Part shown: positions 9,386 to 18,302 of the stretch, in pieces | Position numbering within the stretch: position 1 is the first letter of the stretch | Layout: each line of letters opens with the position of its first letter | Assembly (NCBI GenBank): GCA_017481495.1 | Contig: JAFUPC010000069.1 | Span: 1 to 36,008, forward strand | Reading direction: 5' to 3' | DNA from: Clostridia bacterium | GTDB lineage: Bacteria; Bacillota; Clostridia; Oscillospirales; CAG-272 | Length of the DNA: 36,008 nucleotides | Notes under the pieces: generated by a model | Told to the model about the DNA's origin: nothing | Databases searched by the model: none | Seen by the model: only the letters and a program-made list of their open reading frames with translations | Translations under genes and position numbers: made by a program

Positions 9386-11974
9386 TCACACATACAGCCG
9401 CAGTGTCACAATCTGCTTCGGGCCAATGGTCATAAGCATCCTGTCGTCCTCGAACACAGCCTGATCGCCGGTCGTTTCATCCATGCGCGCGGCGCGGACG
9501 TCAAGAACGGCGTCATCAAAATACACATGGATCTCGCGGAAATCGTCGGAGACATTATAAAGCCGCAGAATAATTCCGTTCCCGTCCTCCGCGCACTTGC
9601 AGGCGGACATCCGCACCATCGGGTCATCAAGCTGAATGAACGTGCGCTCAGCGGGGATGGAGCCGGTGTGCTTATCCGTGTCAATGGCGGTCACGGCATC
9701 GGAGCAGTAGACATACGCCGAGGAAACGGCATTTTCCCAGGTGTCAGCGGTAAACGGAATGACGCAGTATTCCAGCGTATAGGTGCCGATGCACTGCGCT
9801 TTCGGTGTCGGGAAGTCACCCCAGTCACCGATCTCACCGGTACAGCGAAGCAGGGTCAGCGCCATTGTGTTCTTGCTGTCGCGCAGGATCTCGTATTCGT
9901 TCAGACCCTTGTGCGCGGTGATGAAGCCGCTGCCGCTGTTTTTATCTTTCAGCATGACAAACTGCTCTGCGCGCTGGGTGTTGTACGGGCACGTCCAGTT
10001 CTCCCACGGGGTGATATTGCGTTCGACTAAGTCAAACTGTCCCGCCGCATAAACGACATCCGTTTCCACGCTGTTTTCAAACAGCGCACGGACACGGTGG
10101 TTCCCCGTGTGATTGTCAAGGGTCGTGCGGATGCGAACACGGTCACTGTCCTTGGAGAGGGAGATCTCCGTGCGGATGTCACAGCGTTCTGTTTTCATCG
10201 TCGCTGTGACAGTGACGGAATACGCGCCGGTCTGCACAGTGAAGTCCGCTTTGGCATCTGCGGTCAGGATGGGGGTATCACCGTCCACCGGGCCAAAGTT
10301 GTAGGTGTTGCCGCCGTCGCGGACATCTTCAAAAATGTTGCACGGGCCGACGGTGATGCCGCTCTTTTTTTCCGTGACGATGAAAGAACCGTTGTCTGCA
10401 AAAACCACGGACAGATTTTCGTTTTCAAGCACCCGGTCAGCGTAAGTGACGGTAGATTTGCGCGGTGCAAAGCCGGGATGTGCGGGGCCGGGAACGGCGC
10501 GGAAGCATCTGGTTCCGACAATACCGTCTGCCGGAAGCTCAAACTTTACGGCGAAGCGGTTGACGTGTGTCGGCTGACGGAATCTGTCGTCGGGGAGCGT
10601 GTAGGTGAAGGTCTTTCCGAGATGCCGGATGTCGGCGGGGATGACGTTGCCTTCCATGTCCTCGATGTGGATGCACCCGATCTTCGGCTCATCTGGAATT
10701 GTATCCCACGGGAAATCAACTTTGGTGTCCACGGTGATACTGCCGCATCCGGCTTCCGCCGAGAATACGATGATGTTCCGCTCTGCCCCGTTTTCCGTGT
10801 TGACGTTTGCCGCAAGATAGTCGGCGGCTTCGTCGCGCAGTGCCTGTGCCGTGTAACCGGACTTGGCAAAACGGGTCATCATTTCGTCGTAGATGGCATC
10901 GTGCGAGCAGGAGCAGATGGAGTCGTGCGGGTGGTTCTGCATCAGAATGCGCCATGCGTAGAGATAATAATCGGTGTCGTAGTCATCGCCGTTCGCGTAG
11001 GTGTAGGCGTTCAGCGGTTCCGCGATGCGTTCCAGAAGATTCTGCACCCGCTGGTTCTCCTGCTTGATGTCCATGCGCGTGGAGGCGGTGTTGATGAGCA
11101 GACCGTTGCCTGTGGTCAGCTGACCCGCAATTTCGCCGCGGTACGGAACGAGGTCGCCCTTGTATGCGCGGATTTTCTCGATATAGTCCTTAAAATTGGA
11201 CTGCTTGACCTCCACCTTGTCCTGTACTTCGTTTGCAAGACGGATGGCTTCGGTCAGGTCGGTCTGCACCGGCTGATGGTCACATCCGTTCATGCCAAGC
11301 AGCTCCGGCGTAACAGCAAAGCGTTCCGCGCCCCGCACGATGTTTTCGATTTTGGCAGCAAGAGCTTCTTTATCGGTCGGAAGCTCCATTGCGTTGCAGT
11401 ACCAGTTGGCGAACATGACACCGATGACCTCGGAGCCGTCCGGGGACTGCCAGAGCAACTCACTTTTCGTGATGCCGTTCTGCCGGACGACCTGATTGTC
11501 CGAGCCGATGTCGTTCAGACCGCGGCCGAACACCGCGTTGTCAATGCCGAATCCGCGCAAAATCTGCGGTGCCTGCGAAATGTTGCCGAACGCATCCGGG
11601 AAATAGCCGGTCATGACCGGCTCCGCGCCGAAATTCTTGCAGAGCTTGATGCCGTACAGCATATTGCGGATGTTCGCTTCGCCGGAGGTCAGGTATTCGT
11701 CCTGTAAAATATACCAGGGGCCGACCTGGATGCGGTCTGCCTTGATGAGTGCCAGCAGACGGTCCTTCCTATCCGGGCGGATCTCCAGATAGTCCTCGAT
11801 GACGACAAACTGTCCGTCCATGTGGTAATAGGTGTAGTCGGGATTGTTCTCCATCAGTTCGATGAGCGTATCAAACAGCTTGACAAGACGGGTTCTATGT
11901 GTCTCAAACGGCAGATACCATTCTCTGTCCCAATGGGAATGCGGGATGATGTGCAGGGTTTTCTTTTCACTCAT
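9386..11974 (-). CDS. GH38 alpha-mannosidase
   Basis: This 862-residue enzyme opens with the GH38 zinc-site motif HIIPHSHWDREWYLPFE (His12, His14 and Asp16 region). It has the nucleophile segment GYFPDAFGNISQAPQIL with Asp127 as the likely nucleophile, and a further zinc-site HDSICSCSHD segment. The C-terminal half is the beta-rich mannosidase domain. The family hydrolyses alpha-mannosides, acting on N-glycan remnants or, in some bacterial members, mannosylglycerate derivatives. No signal peptide is present, so it should act in the cytoplasm on imported sugars. The start at 11974 has AGGAG 9 bases upstream; an upstream in-frame ATG at 12064 lies before the promoter and is rejected. The gene stands alone with its own promoter. 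Confidence 0.95.
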   Translation of the reverse strand: MSEKKTLHIIPHSHWDREWYLPFETHRTRLVKLFDTLIELMENNPDYTYYHMDGQFVVIEDYLEIRPDRKDRLLALIKADRIQVGPWYILQDEYLTSGEANIRNMLYGIKLCKNFGAEPVMTGYFPDAFGNISQAPQILRGFGIDNAVFGRGLNDIGSDNQVVRQNGITKSELLWQSPDGSEVIGVMFANWYCNAMELPTDKEALAAKIENIVRGAERFAVTPELLGMNGCDHQPVQTDLTEAIRLANEVQDKVEVKQSNFKDYIEKIRAYKGDLVPYRGEIAGQLTTGNGLLINTASTRMDIKQENQRVQNLLERIAEPLNAYTYANGDDYDTDYYLYAWRILMQNHPHDSICSCSHDAIYDEMMTRFAKSGYTAQALRDEAADYLAANVNTENGAERNIIVFSAEAGCGSITVDTKVDFPWDTIPDEPKIGCIHIEDMEGNVIPADIRHLGKTFTYTLPDDRFRQPTHVNRFAVKFELPADGIVGTRCFRAVPGPAHPGFAPRKSTVTYADRVLENENLSVVFADNGSFIVTEKKSGITVGPCNIFEDVRDGGNTYNFGPVDGDTPILTADAKADFTVQTGAYSVTVTATMKTERCDIRTEISLSKDSDRVRIRTTLDNHTGNHRVRALFENSVETDVVYAAGQFDLVERNITPWENWTCPYNTQRAEQFVMLKDKNSGSGFITAHKGLNEYEILRDSKNTMALTLLRCTGEIGDWGDFPTPKAQCIGTYTLEYCVIPFTADTWENAVSSAYVYCSDAVTAIDTDKHTGSIPAERTFIQLDDPMVRMSACKCAEDGNGIILRLYNVSDDFREIHVYFDDAVLDVRAARMDETTGDQAVFEDDRMLMTIGPKQIVTLRLYV

Positions 11975-12011
11975 AACGGTGTTCTCCTGTGGTTTTAATC
12001 TTGATACTACT

Positions 12012-12040
12012 ATTATACCCGATTTCACGTGATTTGTAAA
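12012..12040 (-). promoter_or_regulatory. Promoter of the alpha-mannosidase gene with a palindrome in its spacer
   Basis: TTTACA (12040-12035), a 17-base spacer and TATAAT (12017-12012) on the minus strand. Inside the spacer, 12025-12032 is the perfect palindrome TCACGTGA, a plausible repressor site for sugar-dependent control. The repressor is not encoded next to it. Confidence 0.75.
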
Positions 12041-12074
12041 TAGATCATGCAGACTTTCCAGCAAAAAACACCGT

Positions 12075-12105
12075 AAAAAAGAGAAATGTCGCGCGGCATT
12101 CCTCT
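12075..12105 (-). terminator. Terminator after the MBL-fold hydrolase gene
   Basis: On the minus strand AGAGGAATG and CATTTCTCT pair (one G-U) around an 8-base GC-rich loop and are followed by a run of T. It lies about 50 bases after the stop at 12156 and before the mannosidase promoter. Confidence 0.75.
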
Positions 12106-12155
12106 TCTTCCATCATGGAGTGAAAGTCATCGGGTGACGGTTACGCCGGCAACCG

Positions 12156-12968
12156 TTACATCGCAATGACGTGGTCGCCCTCCTGCATGAGATAATGCTT
12201 TTTGATTCCGCCGATGTCACTCATCCATCCGCGGACGATGACCGTCCGGAACGGCCCGGTGTCGTATCCGCCCTCACCGCGGTTGTCCCAAAGCCACGTC
12301 GGCGTGCACCACAGGCAGTAGGTCGGCTTGATTGCCTCATAGACCGGACGGTCAACACCGCCCTGTCCGTGATGCGCCATCTGTACATAATCGGCTTTCA
12401 GCTTTCCGGGGTCGGTGTTGGCAAGAAGATGTCTGCCGCCGGCAACGCCGAGGTCGCCTAAGAACAAGAGGATCTTGTCCCCGACCGTCACGCGGTAAAC
12501 GCAGGAGGTGTCGTTGATGTTGTTCGCAATCTCCTCTACCGGCGTGCGCAGAACCTCAACGGAGAAGCCGTCAAAGTCATAAACGTCTCCCGTTTTGACA
12601 ATCGTCTGCACACTGCCATCGGCAGTCAGCGCCATCGTGCGGTGATACAGCTCTTCCGAGGAGAACACGCTTTGCTTTGGCTCATATTTGTTCAGAAATT
12701 CCACCGACGGGAAGTTGAAACAGTATCGGTCAACTTTGATCTCCGGATGCTTTTCCTTTACATCCAGCGCCGCACCGAGATGGTCGTCGTGAATGTGCGT
12801 GAAAAACCAGGCATCGACGTGTCCGCCGAGGTTTGCAAGATACGATGCGAGATAATCCGCTTCACACGGAAAACCGCCGTCAAAAACGATGGTTGAGGTC
12901 TCCGATTGCAGGATGAAAGAGGTGTTGATGGTGTCCTGTGTGGAGTGGAGCATATGTAAGGTTGGCAT
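12156..12968 (-). CDS. MBL-fold metallohydrolase
   Basis: This 270-residue protein has the metallo-beta-lactamase signature FTHIHDDHLGA (HxHxDH), the later metal-site FLGDLG and the MAHHGQGG segment resembling the ComEC-type hydrolase domain. It has no signal peptide or membrane helix and is probably a cytoplasmic hydrolase; the substrate is unknown. The start at 12968 has AAGGAG 8 bases upstream. It lies 34 bases after the COG2509 flavoprotein gene on the same strand and shares its transcript. The C-terminal end (TWLWDNRGEGGYDTGPFRT) is aromatic-rich and may shape the active site. Confidence 0.88.
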   Translation of the reverse strand: MPTLHMLHSTQDTINTSFILQSETSTIVFDGGFPCEADYLASYLANLGGHVDAWFFTHIHDDHLGAALDVKEKHPEIKVDRYCFNFPSVEFLNKYEPKQSVFSSEELYHRTMALTADGSVQTIVKTGDVYDFDGFSVEVLRTPVEEIANNINDTSCVYRVTVGDKILLFLGDLGVAGGRHLLANTDPGKLKADYVQMAHHGQGGVDRPVYEAIKPTYCLWCTPTWLWDNRGEGGYDTGPFRTVIVRGWMSDIGGIKKHYLMQEGDHVIAM

Positions 12969-13002
12969 GATGATATCTCCTTTTTATTTCAATGTTCGTC
13001 AA

Positions 13003-14424
13003 TCAATTTCCGAATTCTTCACCGAGTAGTTTCCGCCCCATGAGTACCCCCATGACCGACGCCATCATCAGTCCTCGCGTCCATCCGGAGGAGTCGCCAA
13101 GACAGTGCAGACCGTCAATGGAGGTGCGGAAATCGGTGTCCATTTTCACGCGGTTGGAGTAGAATTTCAGCTCCGGCGAGTAGAGCAGCGTTTCCGTCGA
13201 TGCAAAGCCAGGAACCACAATATCGACCGCCTGGATGAAGTTGATGATGTTCGTCATCGCGCGGTATGGCATGGCGGCGGTGATGTCGCCGGCGACCGCA
13301 TCCGGCAGGGTCGGCTTGACGTTGGAGAATGCCAGCTCCTTCGGCCAGGTGCGCTTGCCGTCGAGAATGTCGCCGTAACGCTGGACCATGATGTGACCGG
13401 CGCCGAGCATATTCGTCAGTTCCCCGACCTTCTGCGCGTAGGCGATCGGCTGATTGAACGGCTCCGTGAAGTTGTGCGAGCAGAGAATGGCAAGATTCGT
13501 GTTCTGCGATTTCAGTTCCTTGTAGGAATGACCGTTGACGACCGCCAGATTGTTGTCGTAGTTTTCCTGGGAGACAAAGCCGCCCGGATTCTGGCAGAAT
13601 GTGCGCACCTTGTTCTTGAACGGCTGGGGGTATCCGATGAGCTTGGATTCATACAGAACTTCGTTGATGTCCTCGATGATCTCGTTTCTGACCTCCACGC
13701 GCACGCCGATATCAACGGTGCCCGGCTGATGCGCGATATGATGCTCGTTGCAGAGTCGCTCCAGCCAGTCCGCACCCCGCCGTCCGGTAGCGACGATCGT
13801 GTGCTTTGCGCAAATATCGAAAGCCGGCTCCCGTCCCGCCGCATGGGATACAGTAACACCGCGGCAGACCCCGTCTTTCAGAATCAGGTTCGTGCATTCG
13901 TAGCCGAACAGGATGTCAACGCTGTGCTCCTGTAAATACAGCTCGATGCGGTGATACAGATCCTGCGCCTTTTCCGTGCCAAGATGACGGATGGGACAGT
14001 CCACGAGCTTCAGTCCCGCGTGAATGGCGCGGCGGCGGATCTCTTTGACCTTTTCGGGATTACCGACACCCTCGACGTGTGGGTCAGCACCGAAATCCAG
14101 ATAGATCTTGTCGGTGTAGTCGATCATTTCCTGTGCAAATTCATACCCGATGAGCTCCGGAAGCGCACCGCCGACCTCCGCGGAGAGGGACAGCTTGCCA
14201 TCCGAGAATGCGCCTGCGCCGGAAAAACCGGTCGTAATATGGCAGTAAGGCTTGCAGTCCACGCATTTTCGGGTCTGCGTTTTCGGACAGCGGCGCTTTT
14301 CGATCGGCTGTCCCTTTTCGACGATGACAATTTTCTGCTTTGTCGGTCTTTCCCCGCGCAGCATTTCCAATGCCGTGAAAATACCGGCAGGTCCCGCGCC
14401 GATGATGACAATATCTGTATTCAT
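13003..14424 (-). CDS. COG2509-type FAD-dependent dehydrogenase with Cys cluster
   Basis: The 473-residue flavoprotein begins with the dinucleotide fold TDIVIIGAGPAGIFTALEML. Close behind is a cysteine cluster CPKTQTRKCVDCKPYC (Cys46, 54, 57, 61), then GFSGAGAFSDGKLSLS, the segment that marks the uncharacterised COG2509 family. A second FAD-contact region, GLHCLGDSSGWTRGLMMASV, lies near the C-terminus. Its reaction is unknown; the cysteines could bind a metal or Fe-S centre. The start at 14424 has GGAGG 12 bases upstream; 29 upstream residues in frame are left out because they precede the ribosome site. It heads a two-gene operon with the MBL-fold hydrolase. Confidence 0.9.
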   Translation of the reverse strand: MNTDIVIIGAGPAGIFTALEMLRGERPTKQKIVIVEKGQPIEKRRCPKTQTRKCVDCKPYCHITTGFSGAGAFSDGKLSLSAEVGGALPELIGYEFAQEMIDYTDKIYLDFGADPHVEGVGNPEKVKEIRRRAIHAGLKLVDCPIRHLGTEKAQDLYHRIELYLQEHSVDILFGYECTNLILKDGVCRGVTVSHAAGREPAFDICAKHTIVATGRRGADWLERLCNEHHIAHQPGTVDIGVRVEVRNEIIEDINEVLYESKLIGYPQPFKNKVRTFCQNPGGFVSQENYDNNLAVVNGHSYKELKSQNTNLAILCSHNFTEPFNQPIAYAQKVGELTNMLGAGHIMVQRYGDILDGKRTWPKELAFSNVKPTLPDAVAGDITAAMPYRAMTNIINFIQAVDIVVPGFASTETLLYSPELKFYSNRVKMDTDFRTSIDGLHCLGDSSGWTRGLMMASVMGVLMGRKLLGEEFGN

Positions 14425-14501
14425 AATACTGAAAGTTCCTCCTTCATATAAAAAATATCCTTTATGCAGGATTCTCATTCGGTTGTTTTCAAAACCGTTC
14501 A

Positions 14502-14530
14502 AGTATAACATATTCCGCGTATCATTTCAA
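14502..14530 (-). promoter_or_regulatory. Promoter of the COG2509-MBL operon
   Basis: TTGAAA (14530-14525), 17-base spacer, TATACT (14507-14502) on the minus strand, with an upstream TG giving an extended -10 box. A small palindrome, CGGTT and AACCG at 14480-14497, lies at the expected transcript start. Confidence 0.75.
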
Positions 14531-14558
14531 GTACAAAATGTAAACTTTTCTGTACCTA

Positions 14559-14587
14559 TTGAAAAACGGTGGAATTTGGTGTATAAT
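14559..14587 (+). promoter_or_regulatory. Promoter of the DMT-type transporter gene
   Basis: TTGAAA at 14559-14564, 17-base spacer and a perfect TATAAT at 14582-14587. It diverges from the COG2509 promoter; the two -35 boxes are about 28 bases apart. Confidence 0.85.
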
Positions 14588-14630
14588 AAAACCATATAAT
14601 TTCCAGTTTACGGAAAGGACACAAGACCTT

Positions 14631-15563
14631 ATGATCAATTACCTTTATCTGCTCATTGCCGTCATCCTGATGGCGGTGCAGTTTTCGTTCAACAAATTCT
14701 ATCAGTCCAAAAACGGTTCCGGCATGATGACCTCGCTTCTCTACACCGCGCTTTCCGGATTTGCGGCGGGGGCAATCTTCTTTTTCATTAACGGATGCGA
14801 AATTGCGGTCACGCCGTTTTCGTTTGTGTGTGCCGTCGGCATTTCGCTTCTGTGTCTTTGCTACAATCTGCTGGGATTTTTGATTTTCTCCCTTGGCAGC
14901 TTTTCCGTTTATACGATGTTTTTGATGCTCGGCGGAATGCTTCTGCCGTTTCTGTACGGCATGATGTTTTTGGGCGATGCGGCACAGGCTTCCCACCTCT
15001 CCCTTGTCTGCCGGATGGCAGGTGTGGTGCTGCTTGTCGTGTCGATGGTTTTCCCGTGCCTTGATAAAACAGGTTCTGACGGCGCACAGCGGACAAAGAA
15101 GCAGAAGCTTCTGTTCATTGCGCTCTGCCTTATCGTGTTCGTCATGAACGGCTTTGTTTCCATCCTTTCCAAACTGCACCAGATCGAGGCGAATTATCCC
15201 ATCACCGACAACAACAGCTTTGTGTTCCTTACCAATACGTTGAGCGGTATTTTCAGCGCATTTTTGCTGTTTGTCCTTGTGCTGAAAAACAAACAGCCAC
15301 CGAAACTGGCGAAGGGCTTCCATCCAGTCATGCTCATCGCCGTCGTTGTCGGTTATGCGCTGTGCAACGGCGTGTCGTATCTCTTGCAGCTGACTGCCGC
15401 GGCATCCGATATGCCGGCCTCTGTGCAGTATCCTATGCTGACCGGCGGTTCCGTCGTGCTGACGGCGCTGGCGGGGTATCTGTGTTTCCATGAAAAACCG
15501 TCGAAAAATGCCCTCATCGGTACCCTGCTTGCGTTCGCGGCGACGTTTCTGTTTCTGTTCTGA
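14631..15563 (+). CDS. DMT/EamA-type membrane transporter
   Basis: The protein has 310 residues and about ten hydrophobic helices in two halves, which is the drug/metabolite transporter (EamA) layout. The N-terminal helix (YLYLLIAVILMAVQFSFNKF) and the glycine-rich end of each half (MLTGGSVVLTALAGYLCFHE) fit that family. Substrate is unknown. The ATG at 14631 is chosen because the promoter lies directly upstream and GGAAAGGA precedes it; an upstream in-frame ATG at 14559 falls within the promoter. It is a single-gene unit ending at a bidirectional terminator shared with the convergent VanY-type gene. Confidence 0.85.
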   Translation: MINYLYLLIAVILMAVQFSFNKFYQSKNGSGMMTSLLYTALSGFAAGAIFFFINGCEIAVTPFSFVCAVGISLLCLCYNLLGFLIFSLGSFSVYTMFLMLGGMLLPFLYGMMFLGDAAQASHLSLVCRMAGVVLLVVSMVFPCLDKTGSDGAQRTKKQKLLFIALCLIVFVMNGFVSILSKLHQIEANYPITDNNSFVFLTNTLSGIFSAFLLFVLVLKNKQPPKLAKGFHPVMLIAVVVGYALCNGVSYLLQLTAAASDMPASVQYPMLTGGSVVLTALAGYLCFHEKPSKNALIGTLLAFAATFLFLF

Positions 15564-15570
15564 AACGTAA

Positions 15571-15599
15571 AAAACCGCCTGCATGATACAGACGGTTTT
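15571..15599. terminator. Bidirectional terminator between transporter and VanY-type genes
   Basis: AAAACCGcCTG at 15571-15581 pairs with CAGaCGGTTTT at 15589-15599 around a 7-base loop, with one mismatch. The A and T ends give a U tract in both directions, suiting two convergent genes whose stops are at 15563 and 15608. Confidence 0.85.
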
Positions 15600-15607
15600 C
15601 ACATGAT

Positions 15608-16723
15608 TCATTTCTCTGCGTTTAATGCGGCAACATATTCTTCCAGACACTGTCCCGCCGACCATATCTTGTACGCATGATACCGTCCTACATAACGGAA
15701 GTGCCACGGCTCGTAGGAAATGCCGGTGATGCTCGTTTTGTCCTCCGGGAACCGCAGGATGAAGCCGAACTTCCAGCAGTTTTCCGCAAGCCACTCTGCC
15801 TGTTCATAGTTGGCAAACGAAACATCGGCACCGTTCAACGTGTGCATATCACAGCACAGACCCGTCTGATGCTCACTGGTACCGGGGCGGCAAGAGTAGG
15901 TCTCGACCTTTGCCTCCGCCTGTGCCTGTGTCCATCCGGCGTGTGCGGCAAGCTCTTTCTGTGTGTACTGGGTAAACAGCGATTCCTGATACGAATAACT
16001 GCGGTACGCACTGGTCACGGACAGCGGATACCCGGACGGTGTGTCGGGGGACATCATGCCCTCCGCCTGCGCTTCGATAAACAAGGCTTCCAGCGCTTTT
16101 GCGGCAGTTTTCCGCATCTGCTGAGTCTGGCGCTCATCCTTGCGGGTGCCGGAAACGTCGATCATGTCGTCGGGAATGTCATCCTCCGCCAGCGGATTGT
16201 CCGCGTTTACGAGAATGAGATACGCATTGCGTTCCTCGCCCGTCGGATTCATGTATTTTTCGTAATCGGAAAGATCCGCCTGGAAATTGAGTTCGTAGGT
16301 CGGCTCCGGCTCCTCGGTCACGGCTTCCGTCGTAACAGACGGCGTTCCGGTGTCGTCCCCGGCATCCATGTTGCCTGCCGGTACCGTATCGGTCACGAAG
16401 CTGCCGCCGCTTCCCTCTCCCGTTCCGGGACCGTCGTCACCGATAGCACCCGAAATGCCTTTGACAATCATGACAATGAGAAAAACAAACAGCGCAAGGA
16501 TCAGGACGGCGATCACACCGAGAATGATGCGGTTGCGGCGGATCTCCCGCCGTCTGCGTTCGATGTAGGCGCGCCGTGCCGCAAGATATCGCGGGTCGCG
16601 CAGGCGCGGGTCGTTCGGATCCCGCACACGGTTTCTTCCGTCGGAAGAATATCCGACGATGGAAGGATGTCCGCCGGTGGGATGTCCGTTGCCGGTCGGT
16701 CTGTTCTGGTTCGGATGGTTCAT
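15608..16723 (-). CDS. VanY-type D-alanyl-D-alanine carboxypeptidase, membrane anchored
   Basis: This 371-residue protein has a basic, proline/glycine-rich cytoplasmic N-terminus (1-65), one membrane helix (about 66-88), a low-complexity linker with Gly, Thr, Glu and Asp (about 90-145), and a C-terminal peptidase domain. The zinc-site motifs of the VanY/LAS group are present: SEHQTGLCCDMH and YEPWHFRYVG, with SAYRSYSYQ before them. The family removes the last D-Ala from peptidoglycan stem peptides outside the cell. The start at 16723 follows GAAAGAAGA; a further in-frame ATG at 16762 falls next to the -10 box and is unlikely. It is monocistronic; nothing around it suggests vancomycin resistance. 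Confidence 0.9.
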   Translation of the reverse strand: MNHPNQNRPTGNGHPTGGHPSIVGYSSDGRNRVRDPNDPRLRDPRYLAARRAYIERRRREIRRNRIILGVIAVLILALFVFLIVMIVKGISGAIGDDGPGTGEGSGGSFVTDTVPAGNMDAGDDTGTPSVTTEAVTEEPEPTYELNFQADLSDYEKYMNPTGEERNAYLILVNADNPLAEDDIPDDMIDVSGTRKDERQTQQMRKTAAKALEALFIEAQAEGMMSPDTPSGYPLSVTSAYRSYSYQESLFTQYTQKELAAHAGWTQAQAEAKVETYSCRPGTSEHQTGLCCDMHTLNGADVSFANYEQAEWLAENCWKFGFILRFPEDKTSITGISYEPWHFRYVGRYHAYKIWSAGQCLEEYVAALNAEK

Positions 16724-16772
16724 ATGTGATCTTCTTTCTGCTTTTTTCGTGGAAATATCCATATTACTATAT

Positions 16773-16801
16773 ATTGTACCACGTTTTCTGCTTCTTGTCA
16801 A
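16773..16801 (-). promoter_or_regulatory. Promoter of the VanY-type gene
   Basis: Perfect TTGACA (16801-16796), 17-base spacer and TACAAT (16778-16773) on the minus strand, about 50 bases ahead of the chosen start codon. Confidence 0.85.
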
Positions 16802-16832
16802 ACCCTATTTCTGAAATCGAAAGGAAATCTCC

Positions 16833-18239
16833 GTGAAAAACAAATATAAGCAGCTCATATCCAACACCGCCATTCTCGGCATCGGAACATTCGGCTCCAA
16901 GCTTCTCGTCTTTTTCATGGTGCGCTTCTACACCGCGTGCCTGACGACAGCGGAATACGGCATTGCCGACATCATCACGCAGACGGCAAATCTGCTCATT
17001 CCCCTGCTCTCCCTCGGTATCGCGGAAGCGGTCTTCCGGTTTACGCTCGACCGGGATTCCGACAAAGCGGCGGTCTTTTCCACGGGACTGTTCATCATCC
17101 TCGGCGGCGGCGCGGTATTTGCGTGCCTGATCCCCGTGTTCAACGCATTTGATCATTTTGCGGGATACGGTGTGCTCATCTGGGCATATACGTTTTTCTC
17201 CTGCCTGCATACCTTGTGCATCCAGTTCCTGCGCGCCAAAGGCCGGATGAAGCAGTTTGCCGGATACGGCATTCTGTCCACCGCCGTCACCATCGCGCTG
17301 AATATCATTTTCCTGCTCGGCTTTGACATGGGCATCACGGGATACGTTCTGTCGGTCATCTTGTCGGATGCGTTTGTCACACTGCTTCTCTTTTTCACGG
17401 AATCGCTGTGGCGGGAGGTACACATAAAAGCCCTCTCCCGGAGCACAACGGTTTCCATGCTGAAATACTCCATTCCGCTCATCCCGACGACGGTGTTCTG
17501 GTGGGTGACGAACGTCGCCGACCGCTATATGGTCACATGGATGATCAGCCCTCATGCGGACGGCATTTATGCGGTCTCCTATAAAATACCGACCCTGCTC
17601 ATCCTGCTCTCCGGCATCTTTATCGAAGCATGGCAGTTTTCCGCCGTCACGGAAAAAGGCGATACCGATCATTCTGCGTTCTTTGAAAAGGTATTTGACT
17701 CGTTCCAGGCGCTGATGTTCATCGCCGGATGTGCGCTGACAGCGTTTTCCAAAATCGCCGTTGACATCATGGCGACCGAGGATTATTATGAAGCGTGGCA
17801 GTATATCCCCGTGCTGTCCGTTGCCACGATCTTCTCGTCGCTTGTCACATTCATGGGAAGCGTGTATCTCGTCGAAAAGAAAAGCGTGATGTCCTTTATC
17901 ACCTCCATGACGGGCGCTGTCATCAATATCGTTCTGAATCTCCTGCTCATCCCGACCCCGCTCGGTGTCAACGGTGCGGCGATCGCGACCTTTGCAAGCT
18001 ATTTCGTCGTCTTCATCATCCGCGCCGTCAACGGGCAGAAATATATCCGCTTCAAGATGCACCCCGTCAAGCTCACCGTCAACACCCTGCTTGCCTGCAT
18101 TCAGGCATTCTGCATGGTCGCCGAAACACCCGGCTGGATCTTCGTGCAGATCACCGTCCTTGTGCTGATCTTCGTCATAAACGCGCAGCCGATCCTCGCC
18201 GGTATCATGCAGGTTCTGCATCGCAGACGGCACGCATGA
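16833..18239 (+). CDS. Oligosaccharide flippase-type membrane protein (MVF/Wzx superfamily)
   Basis: The 468-residue protein has 12-14 hydrophobic helices and begins with KQLISNTAILGIGTFGSKLL and FFMVRFYTACLTTAEYGIAD, the opening found in Wzx-type polysaccharide exporters. Such proteins flip lipid-linked glycans across the membrane; no glycosyltransferase genes are adjacent, so the substrate is unclear. The start is GTG at 16833 with AAAGGA 7 bases upstream. It is followed after 63 bases, without an obvious terminator, by the DUF975 gene and may be co-transcribed with it. Confidence 0.87.
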   Translation: MKNKYKQLISNTAILGIGTFGSKLLVFFMVRFYTACLTTAEYGIADIITQTANLLIPLLSLGIAEAVFRFTLDRDSDKAAVFSTGLFIILGGGAVFACLIPVFNAFDHFAGYGVLIWAYTFFSCLHTLCIQFLRAKGRMKQFAGYGILSTAVTIALNIIFLLGFDMGITGYVLSVILSDAFVTLLLFFTESLWREVHIKALSRSTTVSMLKYSIPLIPTTVFWWVTNVADRYMVTWMISPHADGIYAVSYKIPTLLILLSGIFIEAWQFSAVTEKGDTDHSAFFEKVFDSFQALMFIAGCALTAFSKIAVDIMATEDYYEAWQYIPVLSVATIFSSLVTFMGSVYLVEKKSVMSFITSMTGAVINIVLNLLLIPTPLGVNGAAIATFASYFVVFIIRAVNGQKYIRFKMHPVKLTVNTLLACIQAFCMVAETPGWIFVQITVLVLIFVINAQPILAGIMQVLHRRRHA

Positions 18240-18302
18240 CACAGACCGCCTGATACGGGCACGCCTGATGCAGACCATTTGCCCCATCAAGGAGGGATTT
18301 TT

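Noticed and set aside
10097..11707. Long plus-strand open frame (about 536 codons) inside the alpha-mannosidase
   Set aside because: It is antisense to a complete GH38 gene with all motifs and has no promoter or ribosome site.
15608..16723. Vancomycin-resistance role for the VanY-type protein
   Set aside because: No vanH, vanA/D-type ligase, vanX or two-component system is nearby; VanY-fold peptidases are common in Firmicutes cell-wall turnover.
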